From assembly GCA_001971685.1 (NCBI GenBank), contig CP019326.1, positions 2,170,001-2,234,000 on the forward strand: a stretch of DNA of 64,000 bases, written 5' to 3'. Shown here one piece after another: positions 1-8,985 of the stretch. The position numbers and the translations under genes were made by a program. The notes under the pieces were generated by a model. The model saw only the letters and a program-made list of their open reading frames with translations, searched no databases and was not told where the DNA came from. The stretch is from Halomonas sp. 1513 (GTDB lineage Bacteria > Pseudomonadota > Gammaproteobacteria > Pseudomonadales > Halomonadaceae). Position 1 is the first letter of the stretch, and every line of letters begins with the position of its first letter.

Positions 1-12
1 GAGGAGCCTCGC

Positions 13-1173
13 ATGCGCCAGATCACGCGCCGACTCGCTTTCGCCACCCTTCCTCTCTCGCTGCTGGCTAGCGCCGTGGCCCAGTCCAACGAGATCACGC
101 TTCCCAGCACCATGGCCTGGACCGCCTACGGCACCAACTCCAGCGGCTACGCCCAGGCGGTCGCCATAGGCAATATGCTGCAGTCCCAGCACGGCACATC
201 GGTGCGCATCCTGCCCGGCGACAATGACGTCTCGCGCATGACGCCGCTCAAGCAGGGGCGGGTCGACCTTTGCGCCTGCGGCATCGCCAGCTACTACGGT
301 GCCGAGGGCGTGATGATGTTTGCCGACCGCGACTGGGGCCCACAGCCGCTGCGGGTCATCACCACCTCGACGGCGTCGTTTGGGCTTTCTCTGGCCGTCG
401 CCGGCGATCTCGACGTGGAAACTCCCGCCGACCTGGCCGGCAAGCGTGTGGCCTATATCCGCGGTGACGACGCGCTCAACAAGGGAACCGAGGCCTATCT
501 CGCCTTCGGCGGCCTGACCTGGGACGACGTCGAGCGCGTCGACTTCCCCGGCTACAGCCGCTCCTTCGACGGCATCATTGCCGGTGACGTCGACGCCTCG
601 TTCACCACCACCGTGACCCCGCCGGCGCAGCAGTTGGCCAGTAGCCCACGCGGCATCAGCTGGCCGGTTCTCGACCCCGATGACGAGGCAGGCTGGGAGC
701 GCATGCTGGCGGTAGCGCCCTACTTCCGCCCCCACGAGGTCACCGCGGGTGCAGGCGGCGTCAGCGCAGACAACCCGGTGCCGAGTGCCAGCTACCCCTA
801 TCCCATCGTGGTGGCCAACCAGGACCTCGACGACAGCGTCGCCTATGGCCTGATCAAGGCGCTGCAGGACAATTACGACGACTACAAGGACAACGCCCCG
901 GGCGCCGTGGGCTATGCCCTCGAGTATCAGGACCTGGAATGGGTCGTGCCCTTCCACGACGCGGTCGTCGAGTACTACCGCGACATCGATGTCTGGACCG
1001 ATGAGATGCAAGCCCACCAGGAGCAGTTGGTCGAGCGCCAGACGGTGCTGAAACAGGCCTGGGACGACTTCATTGGCGATGCACCGAGCGATGACGACGA
1101 CTTCACCGATGCCTGGATGCAAGCCAGAGCCGCCGCGCTGGATGATGCCGGTTTCGAGCCGATCTTCGAGTGA
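13..1173 (+). CDS. TAXI-family TRAP transporter solute-binding protein
   Basis: Periplasmic receptor of a TRAP uptake system that hands an organic anion to the permease encoded next. Residues 1-23 form a signal peptide (RR, hydrophobic core, cleavage after ASAVA). The mature part has the TAXI layout: a GTNSSGYAQAVAIGNML segment early, then a GRVDLCACG stretch and a PADLAGKRVAYIRG motif typical of these binding proteins. The start is supported by GAGGAG at bases 1-6. At 386 aa it is somewhat longer than usual, with an acidic C-terminus. Neighbouring acyl-CoA genes suggest a carboxylate ligand, but the ligand itself cannot be read from the sequence. Confidence 0.9.
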   Translation: MRQITRRLAFATLPLSLLASAVAQSNEITLPSTMAWTAYGTNSSGYAQAVAIGNMLQSQHGTSVRILPGDNDVSRMTPLKQGRVDLCACGIASYYGAEGVMMFADRDWGPQPLRVITTSTASFGLSLAVAGDLDVETPADLAGKRVAYIRGDDALNKGTEAYLAFGGLTWDDVERVDFPGYSRSFDGIIAGDVDASFTTTVTPPAQQLASSPRGISWPVLDPDDEAGWERMLAVAPYFRPHEVTAGAGGVSADNPVPSASYPYPIVVANQDLDDSVAYGLIKALQDNYDDYKDNAPGAVGYALEYQDLEWVVPFHDAVVEYYRDIDVWTDEMQAHQEQLVERQTVLKQAWDDFIGDAPSDDDDFTDAWMQARAAALDDAGFEPIFE

Positions 1174-1179
1174 TCACAC

Positions 1180-1199
1180 GGGGCGGTGCAAACCGCCCC
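1180..1199 (+). promoter_or_regulatory. Intercistronic stem-loop between TRAP receptor and permease genes
   Basis: A perfect 8-bp GC-rich stem (GGGGCGGT / ACCGCCCC) closed by a GCAA tetraloop starts seven bases after the receptor stop codon. Only a weak U-rich stretch (ATTTGCTT) follows, so it is more likely an mRNA-stabilising or partial attenuation element than a full terminator. Such a hairpin would let the receptor be made in excess over the permease. Confidence 0.6.
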
Positions 1200-1220
1200 A
1201 TTTGCTTCACGGACGCCGCC

Positions 1221-3242
1221 ATGACCACAGCCACTCCCCCCGCCAGCCCCCAGCAGGCCAAGGAAAAGATCACCCAGATCCGCACCCTGCCGATGCCCAT
1301 CCGCTGGCTGCCCGGTGCCGTCACCAGCGTGCTGATGCTGATGACGCTGGACTACCTGTTCAATATCGGCTGGCTGACCTTCGTCACCGGCCTGGAAACC
1401 CAGTTCTACTATGCTGTGGTGGCCCTGCTGCTGCCGCTGGTCTATCTGCTATGGCCAATCCGCGCCGCCGTGCAGGCGCGCCCCGTGCCCTGGTACGACT
1501 ACCTGCTCAGCGCCATCACGTTGCTCGTCGGCGGCTATTTCGTCTATCACGCCGACTCGATACTTCAGCGCGGCTGGGCCTTCGCCGCACCTGACACCGC
1601 AGTCGTGGCCAGCTACGCCTACTGGCTGCTGATCATCGAGGCTGCCCGGCGCGCCGGCGGTTGGCCGATCGCCATCATCGTCAGCTGTTTCTCGCTCTAT
1701 CCGCTGGTGGCAGATATCGTCCCGGGGCCGATTCAGGCCTTTCCTTCGTCGCTGGAAGAGACGGCGATGTACCACACCATGAGCACCGAGAGCATCATGG
1801 GGGTGCCGTTACAGGCCTTTGCCGGCCTGGTGATCGGTTTCCTGGTGTTTGGCGTGGTGCTGCAAAAGAGCGGCGGCGGCAAGTTCTTCATCAATCTTGC
1901 CTTTGCCCTGCTCGGTCATGTGCGCGGCGGACCGGCCAAGGTATCGATCTTCTCTAGCGGCCTGATGGGCTCAATGAGCGGCAGCGTGATCAGCAACGTG
2001 CTGACCACCGGTGTGCTGTCGATTCCTGCCATGCGCCGTATCGGCATGGGCCGCTCGTTCTCCGGCGGCGTCGAGGCGTGCGCCTCCACCGGCGGTGTAC
2101 TGATGCCCCCGGTGATGGGCGCCACTGCCTTCGTCATGGCGATGTTTCTCGACGTGCCCTATTCGGCCGTGGCCCTGGCCGCCATCATTCCCTCGATTCT
2201 CTACTTCCTCGGGCTATTCATCCAGATTGACGCCTATGCGGCGCGCCACGACATCAAGGGGCTACCCGCCGTAGAGCTGCCCTCGCTGTGGCAGACGCTC
2301 AAGGAGGGCTGGTACTTCATCTTCGTCTTCGCCCTGCTGGTGTGGATGCTGCTGGTGATGCAGCGCGAAGCGGTCGCACCCTTCTACGCCACCGCGCTGC
2401 TGCTGGTGCTCAACCAGTTCTCTCGGCATAACCGCTGGGGCTTGAAGGAGCTCGGCGAGACCCTCTCCTCCGCCGCCAAGCTGTTTGCCGAGCTGATCGC
2501 CATCCTCGCCGGTGTCGGCATGCTGGTGGGCGCGCTGTCGATGACCGGTCTCTCCGGCACCATTGCCAACGATTTCATCCATATTGCCGGGGGCAGCGTG
2601 CCGCTGCTGCTGCTCATGGGCGCACTGACCAGCTTCGTGCTGGGGATCGGCATGACCGTCACCGCGGCCTATATCTTCCTGGCCGTGGCGCTGGCGCCGG
2701 CACTCATCCAGGGCGGCGGGCTGGACCCGATGGCCGTGCACATGTTCATCCTCTACTGGGGCATGCTGAGTTTCATTACCCCGCCGGTGGCGCTGGGCGC
2801 CTTCGCCGCCGCTACCGTGGCCGGCGCACGCCCCATGGCCACCGGCCTGCAGGCCATGCGCCTGGGCAGCGTGATCTACTTCATTCCGTTCCTGTTCGTG
2901 CTCAATCCGGCCCTCATCATGCAGGGCGAACCGCTACAGATCGGCCTGGTGTTCGTTCAGGCACTGATCGGCATCGTGCTGTTCGCCTCGGCCATGCAGG
3001 GCTACCTGATCGGCGTGGGCCGGCTCGGCGTGGGGATGATCTACGAATCCGTGGTGCGCGGGCTGGTGCTGGTGGCAGGCCTGCTGTTCGCGCTGCCCGG
3101 TGGCGGCATGGTGCCACTCAGCCAGGCTGAGCTGTTCGCCTTCGCCCTTGCTGCCCTGGTACCCGCGGTGCTGCTGGCTCGCTGGAGCCAGCGCCACGCC
3201 CGGCCAGCCGCGGCCTCTGCGTCGTCCGCCGTCGACCCATGA
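1221..3242 (+). CDS. TRAP transporter fused permease (DctQM type, TAXI system)
   Basis: Inner-membrane permease with the small (4 TM) and large (about 12 TM) TRAP subunits fused, as is usual for TAXI systems. Its 673 aa are dominated by hydrophobic segments. GLMGSMSGSVISNVLTTG and GGVLMPPVMGATAFVMA are the conserved ion/substrate-site signatures of the large subunit, and FVLGIGMTVTAAYIFLAVALAPAL is the second-repeat counterpart. The ATG at 1221 is preferred. A GTG at 1170 overlaps the receptor stop as GTGA and would add 17 residues, but those residues are read through the intercistronic hairpin and look non-native. It works with the preceding receptor and is probably driven by a sodium gradient. 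Confidence 0.9.
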   Translation: MTTATPPASPQQAKEKITQIRTLPMPIRWLPGAVTSVLMLMTLDYLFNIGWLTFVTGLETQFYYAVVALLLPLVYLLWPIRAAVQARPVPWYDYLLSAITLLVGGYFVYHADSILQRGWAFAAPDTAVVASYAYWLLIIEAARRAGGWPIAIIVSCFSLYPLVADIVPGPIQAFPSSLEETAMYHTMSTESIMGVPLQAFAGLVIGFLVFGVVLQKSGGGKFFINLAFALLGHVRGGPAKVSIFSSGLMGSMSGSVISNVLTTGVLSIPAMRRIGMGRSFSGGVEACASTGGVLMPPVMGATAFVMAMFLDVPYSAVALAAIIPSILYFLGLFIQIDAYAARHDIKGLPAVELPSLWQTLKEGWYFIFVFALLVWMLLVMQREAVAPFYATALLLVLNQFSRHNRWGLKELGETLSSAAKLFAELIAILAGVGMLVGALSMTGLSGTIANDFIHIAGGSVPLLLLMGALTSFVLGIGMTVTAAYIFLAVALAPALIQGGGLDPMAVHMFILYWGMLSFITPPVALGAFAAATVAGARPMATGLQAMRLGSVIYFIPFLFVLNPALIMQGEPLQIGLVFVQALIGIVLFASAMQGYLIGVGRLGVGMIYESVVRGLVLVAGLLFALPGGGMVPLSQAELFAFALAALVPAVLLARWSQRHARPAAASASSAVDP

Positions 3243-3297
3243 GTGCCGCCATGCCTTTCACCATGCCCCTTCCTGCTGATACTGCGAGTGATGACGT

Positions 3298-4737
3298 ATG
3301 ACGACACCGGTGACCTACCAGCGACATGACGATATCGGTGTGATCAGCATCGACAACCCGCCTGTCAACGCCCTCGGCCAGGCCGTACGCCAAGGCCTGG
3401 TCGAGGCGCTGGCGAGTGGCAACGAGGACGACCAGGTCCGCGCCCTGCTACTCGTCGCCAAGGGGCGTACCTTCATCGCCGGCGCCGATATCCGCGAGTT
3501 CGGCAAGCCGCCCCAGGCGCCGCTGCTGACCGACGTCATCCGCCAGTTGGAGGCGAGTGCCAAGCCGCTGGTCGTGGCACTCCACGGCACCGCCCTGGGT
3601 GGGGGCCTCGAGGTCGCGCTGGGCTGCCAGCTGCGGGTCGCCCTGCCCGGGACCCGGGTGGGGCTGCCCGAGGTCAAGCTCGGCCTGCTGCCCGGGGCCG
3701 GCGGCACCCAGCGACTGCCACGGCTGGTCGGCGTCGCAGCGGCCCTGGATCTGATCACCAGCGGTCGCTTTGCCAGCGCCGAGGAGGCGCTGGCGCTGGG
3801 GATTGTCGATATCCTGAGCGATGCCGAGAGCCCCCTCGACGCCGGCCTGGCAGCGGCCAGAGAGATGCTGGCCGGCACGCTCACCCCGCGCGTGACCGGT
3901 GAGCTACCGGCACCCCAGGCCAATCCCGAGGCCATCGCCGACTACCGCACCCGGCTCGAGGCCGAGGCCCCGGCGCTCTATTCACCGTTCCGCTGCATCG
4001 ACGCCATTGCCGCCAGCTGCGACAGCAGCCTGGATGACGGCCTGCGCTATGAGCGCGAGCTGTTCGTGGCGTGCATGGACTCGCCCCAGCGGGCAGGACT
4101 GATCCATGCCTTCTTTGCCGCCCGCACCCCGCACAAGGTGCCCGAAGCGGACGAACCCACGGCCATTGCACACCTGGCGCTACTTGGCGAGCACCCGCTG
4201 TTTCGACAGCTCGAGCGACACGCCGAGCGCGCCGGCATCACCCTGACCGCCGCCCCGGAGGCGTCGACCCAGGCGTGCCTGATCGCCCCGGGGACAGAGG
4301 CCGCTGCCTGTCCCCCCTCGTGCCTGCGTATCGCGCTTGTCGCCGCCGGCGAGGCCAGCCAGCTCGACGCGCTCGACGCCGAACTGGCGCTGGTGCTGCC
4401 GACTCAGGGGGCACTCGCCGAGCTGGTATCGCTCGACGCCGATGCGACGCAACAGCAGGCCGTCGCCGCTCTGCTCAAGGGGCTGCGTCAAGGCGTGGTG
4501 GTCAGCCATCGCGGCAGCCTGCTGGCCGCGCTGAGCGACGCGGCAGGCGATGCTAGCGGCGATCCCCGCGCGGCCATGGAGGCCGCCAGCCTACGCCTCG
4601 CCGAGCGCGGCTGGAGCTATCGCCATAGCGATATCGACCTGCTCGCTATCGAGGCGCTGGACTACCCCCGCCACCTCGGCGGCCCTCATCGCCAGGCCAG
4701 CCTGGCGCTATCCGACACCTCGGAGAACGCTTCATGA
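3298..4737 (+). CDS. Enoyl-CoA hydratase with eroded hydroxyacyl-CoA dehydrogenase C-terminal half
   Basis: Residues 1-190 form a crotonase domain. Oxyanion-hole residues (AGAD, 61-64; GGG, 101-103) and both catalytic glutamates (E105 in GGGLEVA, E125 in GLPEV) are present, so hydration of enoyl-CoA is expected. A linker typical of FadB/FadJ-like bifunctional enzymes follows to about residue 285. The remaining 190 residues look like a shrunken dehydrogenase half: the Rossmann glycine motif is absent, yet the terminal hallmark (SDID 444-447, YPRHLGGP 456-463) is still readable. Full-length bifunctional relatives are around 700 aa. It ends in an ATGA overlap with the next gene. A separate dehydrogenase at 13309-14847 could supply the missing step. 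Confidence 0.82.
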   Translation: MTTPVTYQRHDDIGVISIDNPPVNALGQAVRQGLVEALASGNEDDQVRALLLVAKGRTFIAGADIREFGKPPQAPLLTDVIRQLEASAKPLVVALHGTALGGGLEVALGCQLRVALPGTRVGLPEVKLGLLPGAGGTQRLPRLVGVAAALDLITSGRFASAEEALALGIVDILSDAESPLDAGLAAAREMLAGTLTPRVTGELPAPQANPEAIADYRTRLEAEAPALYSPFRCIDAIAASCDSSLDDGLRYERELFVACMDSPQRAGLIHAFFAARTPHKVPEADEPTAIAHLALLGEHPLFRQLERHAERAGITLTAAPEASTQACLIAPGTEAAACPPSCLRIALVAAGEASQLDALDAELALVLPTQGALAELVSLDADATQQQAVAALLKGLRQGVVVSHRGSLLAALSDAAGDASGDPRAAMEAASLRLAERGWSYRHSDIDLLAIEALDYPRHLGGPHRQASLALSDTSENAS

Positions 4738-5930
4738 ACCTGACTTTTACCGCCGAGGAGCAGGCATTCCGCCACGAGGTGCGCGACTTCCTCGCGACCT
4801 CCCTGCCCGCCGCCATCCGCGAACGTGTGCGGCTGGGGCGGCGACTCTCCGCCGATGACCATGTCCGCTGGCAGAATCTGCTCAGCCAGCGCGGCTGGCT
4901 CGGCGCCAACTGGCCAGAGGCACACGGTGGCCCAGGCTGGAGCCCGGTGCAGCGGCATATCTTCGACGAGGAGTGCGCCGCCGCCCACGCCCCCACCGTG
5001 GTCCCATTCGGCGTCAGCATGGTGGCCCCGGTGCTGATGAAATTCGGCAGCGACGCGCAGCAGCGACACTACCTGCCACGCATCCTCGACAACCGCGACT
5101 GGTGGTGCCAGGGCTATTCCGAGCCCGGCGCCGGCTCCGACCTGGCCAGCCTGCGCACCCGCGCCGAGCGCGACGGCGACCACTACGTGGTCAGCGGGCA
5201 GAAGACCTGGACCACCCTGGGCCAGCACGCCAACATGATGTTTTGCCTGGTGCGCACCGACCCCGCGGCCAAGAAGCAGGCCGGCATCAGCTTTCTGTTG
5301 ATCGACATGTCGAGCCCGGGGGTCAGCGTACGGCCGATCATCACCCTCGACGGCGCCCACGAGGTCAACGAAGTCTTTCTCGACGAGGTTCGCGTCCCGC
5401 TGGCCAATCGCGTCGGTGCCGAAGGCGAGGGCTGGACCTGTGCCAAGTTCCTGCTGACCCATGAACGCACCGGTATCGCCGGCCTGGGGCATGCCAAGCA
5501 GGCGCTGCGCCACCTCAAGTCGGTCGCGGCGCATGTTCAGCAGCGTGGCAGGCCGCTGCTGGAGCAGCCGAGCTTCCGCCAGCGCGTGGTCAAGGCTGAG
5601 CTCGAGCTGATGGCGCTCGAGGTCACCAACCTGCGGGTGATCGCCGCCGCCCGAGACGGTGGTGCACCCGGCGCCGAAAGCTCGCTACTGAAGGTGCGCG
5701 GCTCGGAGCTGCGCCAGGAGCTCAGCGACTTGACCCGCCGTGCGCTTGGACCGGCCGCGCTGCCCTTCTTTCCCGACTTTCTGCACGCTGACACCGAGCT
5801 TGCCGACGCCGAACAGCGTGAGGCGGCCGCCGCCAGCGCCCAGTACTTCAACCGCCGCAAGCTTTCGATCTATGGCGGTGCCAACGAGATACAGAAGAGC
5901 ATCGTCGCCAAGACGATCCTCGGCATGTAA
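4734..5930 (+). CDS. Acyl-CoA dehydrogenase, probable large/catalytic subunit
   Basis: FAD enzyme of about normal length (398 aa) that oxidises an acyl-CoA to the 2-enoyl-CoA and passes electrons to ETF. The flavin/substrate motif GYSEPGAGSDLASL spans residues 127-140, and SGQKTWTTLGQHANMM follows. The position matching MCAD Glu376 is glycine (YGGANEIQ, 380-387), but a helix-G glutamate (E244 in LTHERTG) matches the base used by isovaleryl-CoA dehydrogenase. It overlaps the upstream gene by ATGA and is followed nine bases later by a second, non-identical family member. This resembles PimC-type large subunits paired with PimD-type small subunits. The exact substrate is unknown. Confidence 0.88.
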   Translation: MNLTFTAEEQAFRHEVRDFLATSLPAAIRERVRLGRRLSADDHVRWQNLLSQRGWLGANWPEAHGGPGWSPVQRHIFDEECAAAHAPTVVPFGVSMVAPVLMKFGSDAQQRHYLPRILDNRDWWCQGYSEPGAGSDLASLRTRAERDGDHYVVSGQKTWTTLGQHANMMFCLVRTDPAAKKQAGISFLLIDMSSPGVSVRPIITLDGAHEVNEVFLDEVRVPLANRVGAEGEGWTCAKFLLTHERTGIAGLGHAKQALRHLKSVAAHVQQRGRPLLEQPSFRQRVVKAELELMALEVTNLRVIAAARDGGAPGAESSLLKVRGSELRQELSDLTRRALGPAALPFFPDFLHADTELADAEQREAAAASAQYFNRRKLSIYGGANEIQKSIVAKTILGM

Positions 5931-5939
5931 GGAGCCCTG

Positions 5940-7073
5940 ATGGACTTTTCCTATAGCGACGAGCAGCGCATGCTCGCCGAAACGCTGGAGCGCCTGGTCG
6001 CCGACCAGCCGGCGGTGGAACGCAGCGCCAGTCAGCTGACCCCGGCAACCCGCGAGCGCTCGCCCCTGTGGCAGACGTTTGCCGAACTGGGCCTGCTGCA
6101 CATGCCTTTCGCCGAGAGCGTCGGCGGACTGGGCGGCGACGGCACCGACCTGATGATCATCATGCAGGCGCTGGGCCACGGCCTGGTCCCGGAGCCCTAC
6201 CTGGCCGGACTACTGCTTCCCGGCGACCTGCTGGCCAGGCTGGCCACCCCAGAGCAGCGCGACCGCTGGCTGACGCCGCTGCTCGAGGGTGAACACCAGC
6301 TGGCGCTGGCCTGGCAGGAGCGCGATGCCCGCTACGATATCCACGCCGTCACCACCAGCGCCCACCGACAGGGCGCCGGCTGGCGCCTCGAGGGCGCCAA
6401 GCAGCTGGTGATGGGAGCAGACCTCGCCGCGGCCGTTCTGGTCACCGCCCGCATCGCCGACGAAGGTCGCGACGCCGAGCGCCTGGGTATCTTCCTGCTG
6501 CCCGCCAGCACCCCGGGACTGACGCGACACGACTACCCCACCATCGATGGCCAGCCGGCCAGCGACCTGGTCCTCGACGGCGTGATGCTCGACGAGCATG
6601 CCTGCCTCAGCGAGGATGCCGCCGCCGCCCTGGATGCCACCTTCGCTGTCGGCATCGCCGCGCTGTGCGCCCAGGCCGTCGGCGCCATGCAGGCCAGCTG
6701 CGAGCAGACCCTCGCCTTCCTCAAGGAGCGCCGCCAGTTCGGCACGCCGCTATCCACCTTCCAGGCGCTGCAGCACCGCATGGTCGACATGCACCTGCAC
6801 CTCGAACAGGCACGCTCCATGGCCATTTTGGCGGCCACCAGCCTCGAACTCCCTGCCCCGGAACGCGACTATCGCATCGCCGCGGCCAAGGCCTATTGCG
6901 GAGAAGCCGCGCGCTTCGTCGCCGAGCAGGCCATCCAGCTGCACGGCGCCATGGGCATGACCGAGGAGTGCCTGGTGTCCCACTATGCCAAGCATCTGGT
7001 GATGTTCGACCACTACCTGGGCGATAGTGACTACCACCTCGAGTATGTCAGCGAACGGCTAAGCGCCGCCTGA
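5940..7073 (+). CDS. Acyl-CoA dehydrogenase-like protein, probable non-catalytic partner subunit
   Basis: Acyl-CoA dehydrogenase fold of 377 aa. The N-terminal MDFSYSDEQRMLAETLERLV, the RRQFGTPLSTFQALQHRMVDM helix and the C-terminal LHGAMGMTEECLVSHYAKHL are family landmarks. Neither usual catalytic glutamate can be found: the helix-G position lies in DATFAVGIAALCAQAVGAM, and the YEGT position is replaced by HYLGDSDYH. This pattern is seen in small subunits of heteromeric acyl-CoA dehydrogenases (PimD-like), so I infer it pairs with the preceding gene product. AGGAG seven bases before the ATG supports the start. A strong hairpin terminator follows the stop. Confidence 0.85.
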   Translation: MDFSYSDEQRMLAETLERLVADQPAVERSASQLTPATRERSPLWQTFAELGLLHMPFAESVGGLGGDGTDLMIIMQALGHGLVPEPYLAGLLLPGDLLARLATPEQRDRWLTPLLEGEHQLALAWQERDARYDIHAVTTSAHRQGAGWRLEGAKQLVMGADLAAAVLVTARIADEGRDAERLGIFLLPASTPGLTRHDYPTIDGQPASDLVLDGVMLDEHACLSEDAAAALDATFAVGIAALCAQAVGAMQASCEQTLAFLKERRQFGTPLSTFQALQHRMVDMHLHLEQARSMAILAATSLELPAPERDYRIAAAKAYCGEAARFVAEQAIQLHGAMGMTEECLVSHYAKHLVMFDHYLGDSDYHLEYVSERLSAA

Positions 7074-7080
7074 TACGACA

Positions 7081-7110
7081 AAGGGCCCCGCGAGGGGCCC
7101 TTGGTCTTTT
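7081..7110 (+). terminator. Rho-independent terminator of the TRAP/acyl-CoA dehydrogenase operon
   Basis: A nine-base stem (AAGGGCCCC / GGGGCCCTT) with loop GCGA is followed by TTGGTCTTTT on the plus strand. It lies between convergent operons and could also slow transcription arriving from etfA on the other strand. Confidence 0.85.
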
Positions 7111-7132
7111 GCGGTCATCGCTGACGGCTTCC

Positions 7133-8071
7133 TTACAGCTTGCTTTCCAGCTCCGGCAGCACCTCGAACAGATCACCGACCAATCCATAATCCGCCACTT
7201 GGAAGATCGGCGCCTCCTCGTCCTTGTTGATCGCCACGATCACCTTGGAGTCCTTCATCCCCGCCAGGTGCTGGATGGCACCCGAGATACCCACGGCGAT
7301 GTAGAGATCCGGGGCAACGATCTTGCCGGTCTGGCCGACCTGCATGTCGTTGGGCACGAAGCCGGCGTCCACCGCCGCCCTTGATGCGCCGATGGCGGCC
7401 CCCAGCTTGTCGGCGATGCCGTCGAGCAGCTTGAAGTTGTCGCCGTTGCCCATGCCGCGGCCGCCGGAGATGACGATCTTGGCGCCGCCGAGCTCGGGGC
7501 GGTCGGACGCGGCCAGCGCTTCCTTGACGAAACGCGACTGGGCGTTGTCGGCAACGTGGTCGACCGCCTCGATGGCGGCGCTGCCCTGATCTTGAGAAGA
7601 ACGGGCAACGGCGTCGAAGGCGGTGGTGCGCACGCTGATCACCTTGAGCGGGTCATCGCTCTTGACCGTGGCAATGGCGTTGCCGGCGTAGATCGGCCGC
7701 TGGAAGGTGTCGGCGCTCTCCACCGCGATGATCTCGGAGAGCTGGCTGACGTCCTTGAGCGCGGCAAGCCGCGGCAGCACGTTCTTGCCGGTGGTGGAGG
7801 CAGCGGCCAGCACGTGGCTGTAGTCGTCGGCCAGCGCCACCAGCAGCGCGCCCATGGGCTCGGCCAGCTGGTGGGCGTAGACGGCGTGATCGGCGACGCG
7901 CACCTTGCTCACCCCGTCGAGCTGGGCGGCGGCCTCGGCGGCGGCCTGGACGCCGTCACCGGCCACCAGGACATGGATATCGCCGCCGATGGCGTGGGCC
8001 GCGGCCACCACGTGGGCGGTGGCGTCGGCGAGATGGCCGTCGTGAAGATCGGCGAGAACCAGAATGCTCAT
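7133..8071 (-). CDS. etfA: Electron transfer flavoprotein alpha subunit
   Basis: Large ETF subunit (312 aa) that binds FAD and, with EtfB, carries electrons from acyl-CoA dehydrogenases to ETF:quinone oxidoreductase. The C-terminal FAD domain is clear: [20 protein letters not shown], then [22 protein letters not shown] and [16 protein letters not shown], ending in [15 protein letters not shown]. Its start lies 14 bases after the etfB stop, so the two form an operon. The setting among three acyl-CoA dehydrogenase genes suggests a carrier dedicated to this pathway, though it could also serve the whole cell. Confidence 0.97.
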   Translation of the reverse strand: MSILVLADLHDGHLADATAHVVAAAHAIGGDIHVLVAGDGVQAAAEAAAQLDGVSKVRVADHAVYAHQLAEPMGALLVALADDYSHVLAAASTTGKNVLPRLAALKDVSQLSEIIAVESADTFQRPIYAGNAIATVKSDDPLKVISVRTTAFDAVARSSQDQGSAAIEAVDHVADNAQSRFVKEALAASDRPELGGAKIVISGGRGMGNGDNFKLLDGIADKLGAAIGASRAAVDAGFVPNDMQVGQTGKIVAPDLYIAVGISGAIQHLAGMKDSKVIVAINKDEEAPIFQVADYGLVGDLFEVLPELESKL

Positions 8072-8085
8072 ATGATCGACTCCTA

Positions 8086-8835
8086 TTAAAGCACCTTGGC
8101 TTCGTTCTTGAGTTTGTCCACCAGCTCGTCGACGGAGCCGACCTTGACGCCGCCCTGCCGCTCGGGGGGCGGGGTGACCTTGAGCAGGCTGACCTGGGAG
8201 CCCACCTCGACCCCCAGCTCCGCCGGGGTCTTGACGTCGAGCGGCTTCTTCTTGGCCTTCATGATGTCGGGCAGCTTGGCGTAGCGCGGCTCGTTCAAGC
8301 GCAGGTCGGTGGTGACGATGGCCGGCAGCGTGAGTTCGACGGTCTGCAGGCCGCCGTCTATCTCGCGGGTCACCGCGACCTTGTCACCGTCGACCGCTAC
8401 CTCGGAGGCGAAGGTGCCCTGGGGCAGGCCGCTAAGCGCCGCCAGCATCTGGCCGGTCTGGTTGTTGTCGGTGTCGATGGCCTGCTTGCCGAGGATCGTC
8501 AGCCCCGGCTGCTCGTCTTCCACCACCTTGGCCAGCAGCTTGGCCACCGCCAGCGACTCGACCCGTTCGTCGGTCTCGAGGTGAATGGCGCGGTCGGCGC
8601 CCAGCGCCAGCGCGGTGCGCAGCTGCTCCTGGGCGGCCTTGGGGCCGACGGTCACCGCGACCACTTCGGTGGCCACGCCTTTTTCCTTGAGCCGCACCGC
8701 TTCTTCCACGGCGATCTCGCAGAAGGGGTTCATGGCCATCTTGACGTTGGTGAGGTCGACGTCGCTGTGATCCGGCTTGACGCGGATCTTGACGTTGTAG
8801 TCGATGACGCGTTTGACCGCGACGAGGATCTTCAT
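8086..8835 (-). CDS. etfB: Electron transfer flavoprotein beta subunit
   Basis: Small ETF subunit (249 aa), the AMP-binding partner of EtfA. It starts [20 protein letters not shown] and contains the beta signature region around [22 protein letters not shown], which includes the recognition loop used to dock on acyl-CoA dehydrogenases. It is the first gene of etfBA. The region before it carries an imperfect 21-bp palindrome (8904-8924) related to two sites in the 13127-13308 promoter region, which suggests shared control with the catabolic genes. Confidence 0.97.
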   Translation of the reverse strand: MKILVAVKRVIDYNVKIRVKPDHSDVDLTNVKMAMNPFCEIAVEEAVRLKEKGVATEVVAVTVGPKAAQEQLRTALALGADRAIHLETDERVESLAVAKLLAKVVEDEQPGLTILGKQAIDTDNNQTGQMLAALSGLPQGTFASEVAVDGDKVAVTREIDGGLQTVELTLPAIVTTDLRLNEPRYAKLPDIMKAKKKPLDVKTPAELGVEVGSQVSLLKVTPPPERQGGVKVGSVDELVDKLKNEAKVL

Positions 8836-8903
8836 GGGCGGCTCTCCCGGTTCGTGACACTGGCAAGGCCAGGGTGATGGCCTGGCCCGAATGGCCCAGC
8901 CAT

Positions 8904-8924
8904 ATATTTTGCCAGGCGAAATAT
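8904..8924. promoter_or_regulatory. Palindromic operator-like site upstream of etfB
   Basis: ATATTTTGCC-A-GGCGAAATAT is an inverted repeat with a single mismatched pair, 69 bases before the etfB start. Its core, TTTTGC-N3-GCGAAA (8907-8921), has the same geometry as the TTTTGC-N3-GCAGAA sites at 13183 and 13265. A single regulator, perhaps the IclR protein encoded at 16160, could bind all three. Confidence 0.5.
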
Positions 8925-8985
8925 CATTTCATTATACAGGCTAAACGGTAAAAAACCCAACCCGCCAGGTCAAGCCCCTCGACGG

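Noticed and set aside
1170..1220. GTG start for the TRAP permease overlapping the receptor stop
   Set aside because: The extra 17 residues are encoded by a perfect hairpin and do not look like a transporter N-terminus. The ATG at 1221 gives the expected beginning.
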